NCBI GenBank assembly: GCA_030272155.1
Contig: CP126204.1
Coordinates: forward strand, 4,455,501 to 4,519,500
Length of the DNA: 64,000 nt
Reading direction: 5' to 3'
DNA from: Tetradesmus obliquus
Lineage: Eukaryota > Chlorophyta > Chlorophyceae > Sphaeropleales > Scenedesmaceae
Position numbers and translations under genes: made by a program. A model generated the notes under the pieces. The model did no database searches, was not told where the DNA came from, and saw nothing but the letters and a program-made list of their open reading frames with translations. This document shows, one piece after another, positions 59,545-64,000 of the stretch (position 1 is its first letter; every line of letters begins with the position of its first letter).

Positions 59545-62500
59545 CAGGTCAGAGCCATTGCTGCCAGTGGCGTTCCTTCGCTCGCATAATGTGAGCGTGC
59601 GGGCGCGGCCCACCTCCGCCAATGCCCTTCCAGCCAACTTCAGCTTTGCCTTCACTGACCCCGCACTGGACTGGGACGTGAGCAAGCACGTGCAGCAGGA
59701 TGGGCTGCTGGAGATTGGCATCAGCCAGGTGAAGGTTTACCCTGCAAGTCGAGTGCTGAACCCCAATCGACTTTTGTGCTGTTTAGCCCTGGACAGGAAT
59801 GTGAGCAAGAATGTGCAGCAGGATGGCCTGCTGGAGGTTGGCATCAGCCGGGTGCAGCAGGTTTTACCCTACCAGCTGTACTCTAAACCCTAGGTATTTG
59901 AGCTGGAAGGCCTCAAGTTGACCCTGCCCTGGACTGGGATGTGAGCAAGCATGTGCATCAGGATGGCTTGCTGGAGGTCGGCATCAGCCAGGTGCGGTTT
60001 TGCCTGGTCAAACCTAAACAACAGCTTCCAGCGCCTGAAGCTGACGATTCGCACCTTGCGGCTGGACTCAGTCCTGGACTCAGTATCCCAGTGGGATGTG
60101 AGCAAGCATGTGCAGCAGGATGGCTTGCTGGAGGTCGGCATCAACCAGGTGCGGCTTGAGCCTGAAGAATCAATCCTCAGCCCAATCCTCAGCCCAAACC
60201 TGAAACGGGAACACACGCGTTGGAGCTGGTTTGAGCAAGCGCGTGCAGCTTGGCGGCCTGCTGGAGGTTGCATGTGACTGAACATCTGCTGCTGCAGCCA
60301 CCGTCACCTCCGTTGCTGCTGCTGCTGCTGCTGCTGCTGTTGCTGCTGGCGCCAGGTGTTCTACAAGCTGCTGGCAGGCCGGTGCAGGGCTGGTGGCCCA
60401 GGCGGCCTGGTGGCTGATGTGGGAGCAAACTTTGGCTGGCATGCGCTGCTGGCGGCAAGCTTCGGCTGCAGGTGAGGCTGAAATTGAGTGTTGCCATTTG
60501 CCTGCTTTGCTGCGTGTGTGGGTTGAGCCACCCATCACTGTGGCTGGCATGCGCTGCTAGCGGCAAGCTTCGGCTGCAGGTGCAACTGATGTTGATGTGT
60601 TGACAAGTCAAAGAGAGATGCCTGTTTTGCTGCATGGGTGGGTTGAGCTACACAAATCTGTGGCTGGCCTGCGCTGCTGGCGACGAGCTTCAGCTGCAGG
60701 TGTGTGAGCTAGACAACTAAGGTGCCTGGGTGACGTGTGCGGGCGCTGCGTTCATGAATATTCATGAATGTGGCTGGGTGAGGTGTGCGGGCGCTGCGTT
60801 CATGTATATTCATGAATGCGGCTGGGTGAGGTGTGTGGGCGCTGTGTTCATGAATATTCATGAATGTGGCTGGGTGAGGTGTGTGGGCGCTGCGTTCATG
60901 AATATTCATGAATGTGGCGGGGTGAGGTGTGCGGGCGCGGCGTTCATGAATATTCGTGAATGTGGCGGGTTAGGTGTGCGGGCGCTGCGTTCATGAATAT
61001 TCTTGAATGCGGCTGGGTGAGGTGTGTGGGCGCTGCGTTCACGAACATTCATGAATGTGGCTGGGTGAGGTGTGTGGGCGCTGCGTTCATGAATATTCGT
61101 GAATGTGGCGGGGTGAGGTGTGTGGGCGCTGCGTTCATGAATATTCGTGACTGTGGCTGGGTGAGGTGTGCGGGCGCTGTGTTCATGAGTATTCATGAAC
61201 ATTCATGAATGTGGCTGTTTGAGGTGTGCGGGCGCTGCGTTCATGAATATTGATGAATGTGGCTGCGGGAGGTGTGCGGGCGCTGCGTTCATGAATATTC
61301 GTGAATGCGGCTGGGTGAGGTGTGTGGGCGCTGCGTTCATGAATATTCGTGAATGTGGCGGGGTGAGGTGTGTGGGCGCTGCGTTCATGAATATTCGTGA
61401 ATGTGGCTGGGTGAGGTGTGCGGGCGCTGCGTTCATGAATATTCATGTTGTGGCTGCGGGAGGTGTGCGGGCGCTGCGTTCATGAATATTCATGAATGTG
61501 GCTGGGTGAGGTGTGTGGGCGCTGCGTTCATGAATATTCGTGAATGTGGCGGGGTGAGGTGTGTGGGCGCTGCGTTCATGAATATTCGTGACTGTGGCTG
61601 GGTGAGGTGTGCGGGCGCTGTGTTCATGAGTATTCATGAACATTCATGAATGTGGCTGTTTGAGGTGTGCGGGCGCTGCGTTCATGAATATTGATGAATG
61701 TGGCTGCGGGAGGTGTGCGGGCGCTGCGTTCATGAATATTCGTGAATGCGGCTGGGTGAGGTGTGTGGGCGCTGCGTTCATGAATATTCGTGAATGTGGC
61801 GGGGTGAGGTGTGTGGGCGCTGCGTTCATGAATATTCGTGAATGTGGCTGGGTGAGGTGTGCGGGCGCTGCGTTCATGAATATTCATGTTGTGGCTGCGG
61901 GAGGTGTGCGGGCGCTGCGTTCATGAATATTCATGAATGTGGCTGGGTGAGGTGTGTGGGCGCTGCGTTCATGAATATTCATGAATGTGGCTGCGGGAGG
62001 TGTGCGGGCGCTGCGTTCATGAATATTCATGAATGTGGCTGGGTGAGGTGTGTGCGCGCTGCGTTCATGAATATTCGTGAATGTGGCTGGGTGAGGTGTG
62101 TGGGCGCTGTGTTCATAACTATTCATGAATGTGGCTGGGTGAGGTGTGTGGGCGCTGCGTTCATAAATATTCGTGAATGTGGCTGTTTGAGGTGTGTGGG
62201 CGCTGCGTTCATGAATATTCGTGAATGTGGCTGGGTGAGGTGTGCGGGCGCTGCGTTCATGAATATTCATGAATGTGGCTGCGGGAGGTGTGCGGGCGCT
62301 GCGTTCATGAATATTCATGAATGTGGCTGGGTGAGGTGTGTGGGCGCTGCGTTCATGAATATTCATGAATGTGGCTGCGGGAGGTGTGCGGGCGCTGCGT
62401 TCATGAATATTCATGAATGTGGCTGGGTGAGGTGTGTGCGCGCTGCGTTCATGAATATTGATGAATGTGGCTGCGGGAGGTGTGCGGGCGCTGCGTTCAT

Positions 62501-64000
62501 GAATATTCGTGAATGCGGCTGGGTGAGGTGTGTGGGCGCTGCGTTCACGAACATTTATGAATGTGGCTGGGTGAGGTGTGTGGGCGCTGCGTTCATGAAT
62601 ATTCGTGAACGTGGCTGGGTGAGGTGTGCGGGCGCTGCGTTCATGAATATTCATGAACGTGCCTGCGGGAGGTGTGCGGGCGCTGCGTTCATGAATATTC
62701 ATGAATGTGGCTGGGGGAGGTGTGCGGGCGCTTCATGAATATTCATGAACGTGGCTGGGTGAGGTGTGCATGCGCTGTATTTGGAAAATTTATGAATTTG
62801 TCTGGGAGAGGTGTGCGGGCGCTGCGTTCATGAATAAACATGAATGTGTCTGGGTGAGGTGTGCGGGCGCTACGTTCATGAATATTCCTGAATGTGGCTG
62901 GGTGAGGTGTGCGCGCGCTGACTTCATAAATGTGGCTAGGTGAGGTGTGCACGCTTTGTTAGGATGCGATGCACCCGTATGTGTGCCAATTACGGTCATT
63001 GTCCGGGAATCTTTACTGCAGTATAGCTTTAATATTCATTGAAGCACTTCCCCACACTGCGCACGTGTATGCAACTATCTGACACAGCAGGGCGGGTGCT
63101 TGCAATCCCGTGCCACAGCTGCATGCACTGCTGTCGCATCACCCTGGCACGCAACACATAAAGCATAGCTCTGTGTAACATACTGCCTGGCAAAATACAA
63201 CGGTGCTGCATGCGCATATGCTTTGCAGGTTCATCGCATGGGAGCCAGTGCCGCAGTTCCGGGCGCTGCTGGCTCTCAACCTGGCCCGCAACACACAGCA
63301 CTCTGTTCTTCATACCGCCTGGCAAAATGCAACTGTGCTGCATGTGCATATGCTGTGCAGGGTGATTGCCTGGGAGCCAGTGCCGCAGTTCCGGGCGCTG
63401 CTGGCTCTCAACTTGGCACGCAATGGGCTGAGCCAGCTTGTGAGCGTGCGGCCGGCTGTTGTGGCGCACCCGCCCGGCATCAAGCAGGTGCGGCCCGGTG
63501 TGTTGTAAGGGGGAGGGGAGGGGTGTGGGAGTGGATGGCAGTGCAGGTGCAGTTTGCAGTGGCAGCCGGCTGTTGTGGCCCACCCGCCCGGCAGCAAGCA
63601 GGTGCGAGGATGGGAGGGGCGGGCAGGGGAGCCAGGGGGGTCGTGTTGCATGTATGTAGATGCACCCACCCACAGGGCTGCTACAAGTGCCCTGCAAGCA
63701 GCAACCCGTAGCTGCCAGCAACAACAACACACATCAGCCATCACCTGCTGCGGCTCCACCTTGTGAAATACTGGCTTGCTCACTGCATCAGCGGGTAGGC
63801 AGCTGTTGTGGCGCACCCGCCCGGCAGCAAGCAGGTGCGGCCATGTGCAGTGCAGAGGAGAAGCGAGGGAGGACAGGGCAGGGCAGGGGAGTCAAAGGGA
63901 TGCTGCTGCTACAGGTCTACTTGGCGCAGGCAAGGCAAGGTGTGCGTATCATCACATATGCTGGTGTTGCCAAGGGTCCTGCGCAGGCTGTGGTGGTAAC
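58512..64000 (+). CDS. FkbM-family methyltransferase, 5' part (continues beyond window)
   Basis: Certain exons are 58790-58968, 59548-59728, 60356-60471, 63361-63487 and 63915 to the window end; they join in phase. A candidate first exon has ATG at 58512, but its junction to 58790 could not be phased. The N-terminal part has a Cys-rich motif (RNGICDEGRP, then HCDLGTDCRDCGPW). The catalytic part begins LVADVGANFGWHALLAASFG, the SAM-binding glycine motif, followed by RVIAWEPVPQFRALLALNLA (the acidic residue of motif II in WEPV) and VRPAVVAHPPG. This is the FkbM methyltransferase pattern; such enzymes methylate sugars or lipids, and the substrate here is unknown. Four introns contain shadow exons, and the 2.9-kb intron also holds the 48-bp satellite. 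Confidence 0.85.
59062..59342 (+). repeat. Copies of FkbM Cys-rich exon donor edge
   Basis: Two copies of the exon end (sense of DCGPWFGAQADSN), at 59062-59115 and 59295-59342, follow the real donor at 58968. Confidence 0.85.
59785..60270 (+). repeat. Four copies of FkbM exon donor edge
   Basis: The end of exon 59548-59728 (sense of DWDVSKHVQQDGLLEVGISQ) recurs near 59785-59855, 59920-59993, 60085-60150 and 60220-60270. Most keep a GTGCGG-type donor after CAG or CGG. Confidence 0.93.
60536..60700 (+). repeat. Copies of FkbM SAM-motif exon donor edge
   Basis: Two copies of the exon end (sense of WHALLAASFGC followed by GCAG and GT), at 60536-60581 and 60654-60700, lie just before the 48-bp satellite starts. 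A 5' copy of the next exon (sense of FIAWEPVPQFRALLALNLAR) lies at 63230-63294, upstream of the true exon at 63361. Confidence 0.9.
60735..62900. repeat. 48-bp satellite with heat-shock-element-like palindromes
   Basis: About 45 head-to-tail units of 48 bp, each a multiple of three, so long frames stay open on both strands (plus sense of FMNIHECGWVRCVGAA). Every unit has the palindrome TTCATGAATATTCATGAA or a close variant, first at 60751 and last near 62875. Units come in two main forms, with GGCTGGGTGAGG or GGCTGCGGGAGG next to the palindrome. A block is duplicated at a distance of 441 bp (about 61183-61485 equals 61624-61926). It lies inside the intron 60472-63360 of the FkbM gene. Confidence 0.95.
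63560..63838 (+). repeat. Copies of FkbM exon donor edge after 63487
   Basis: Two copies of the end of exon 63361-63487 (sense of PAVVAHPPGSKQ with GTGCG donor), at 63560-63603 and 63795-63838. Confidence 0.92.

Noticed and set aside
61842-62738. A 298-residue repeat protein on the plus strand and a 272-residue one on the minus strand
   Set aside because: Both arise because the 48-bp unit is a multiple of three without stops. They lie in an intron and are open on both strands, so they are not taken as genes.

Overview
This window is nuclear DNA from a green alga, most likely a chlorophycean of the Sphaeropleales type (Scenedesmaceae-like). Supporting signs are dense GTGAG/GTGCG...TGCAG introns, very abundant CAG/CTG triplet runs, plastid-transit-like N-termini, and plant/algal gene families (CDPK-type kinase, TOP6B, plastid YrdC protein). 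MYND-finger and LRR proteins of a kind common in such algae also occur, along with several TGTAA poly(A) signals. The species assignment is inference.

Layout: 1-4937 (-) 5' part of a CDPK-type kinase; 5525-8827 (+) YrdC/SUA5-domain protein; 9776-11626 (+) low-complexity protein of unknown function; 13721-16422 (+) and 17220-19769 (-) tail-to-tail pair of LRR paralogs; 20779-27296 (+) complete ten-exon gene for a prokaryotic-type cyclic 2,3-diphosphoglycerate synthetase-like GTPase (466 aa); 29419-32825 (+) MYND zinc-finger protein; about 33200-35106 a 353-bp satellite; 36968-47019 (-) complete sixteen-exon DNA topoisomerase VI subunit B (670 aa); 47395-52281 (-) complete PRPF39 U1 snRNP factor (878 aa); 52641-54366 (+) plastid rhomboid-like protein lacking the catalytic residues; 55346-56984 (-) intronless, disrupted ankyrin-repeat gene; 58512-64000 (+) FkbM-type methyltransferase, running off the window.

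The striking property is in the introns. In about 30 introns across eight genes, the intron contains one to nine degraded tandem copies of the adjacent exon edge together with its splice site ('shadow exons'). Acceptor-plus-exon-start units are stacked upstream of an exon; exon-end-plus-donor units are stacked downstream. The true exon is the copy that joins, in correct phase, to the rest of the gene; spliced this way cPGS, TOP6B and PRPF39 give uninterrupted full-length proteins. The best cases are the kinase activation-loop exon (9 extra copies), TOP6B exon 13 (9 extra copies) and cPGS exon 7 (5 extra copies). CTG runs commonly sit directly before the 3' splice site.

A second notable object is a 48-bp satellite (about 45 units, 60735-62900) inside an FkbM intron. 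Each unit carries an 18-bp palindrome that matches a perfect four-module heat-shock element (TTCnnGAAnnTTCnnGAA).

The genes do not form one pathway. They are ordinary eukaryotic neighbours: DNA topology (TOP6B) and splicing (PRPF39) share one strand, and PRPF39 shares a 359-bp spacer with the rhomboid gene. No virus-like element, tRNA, rRNA or CRISPR array was recognised.
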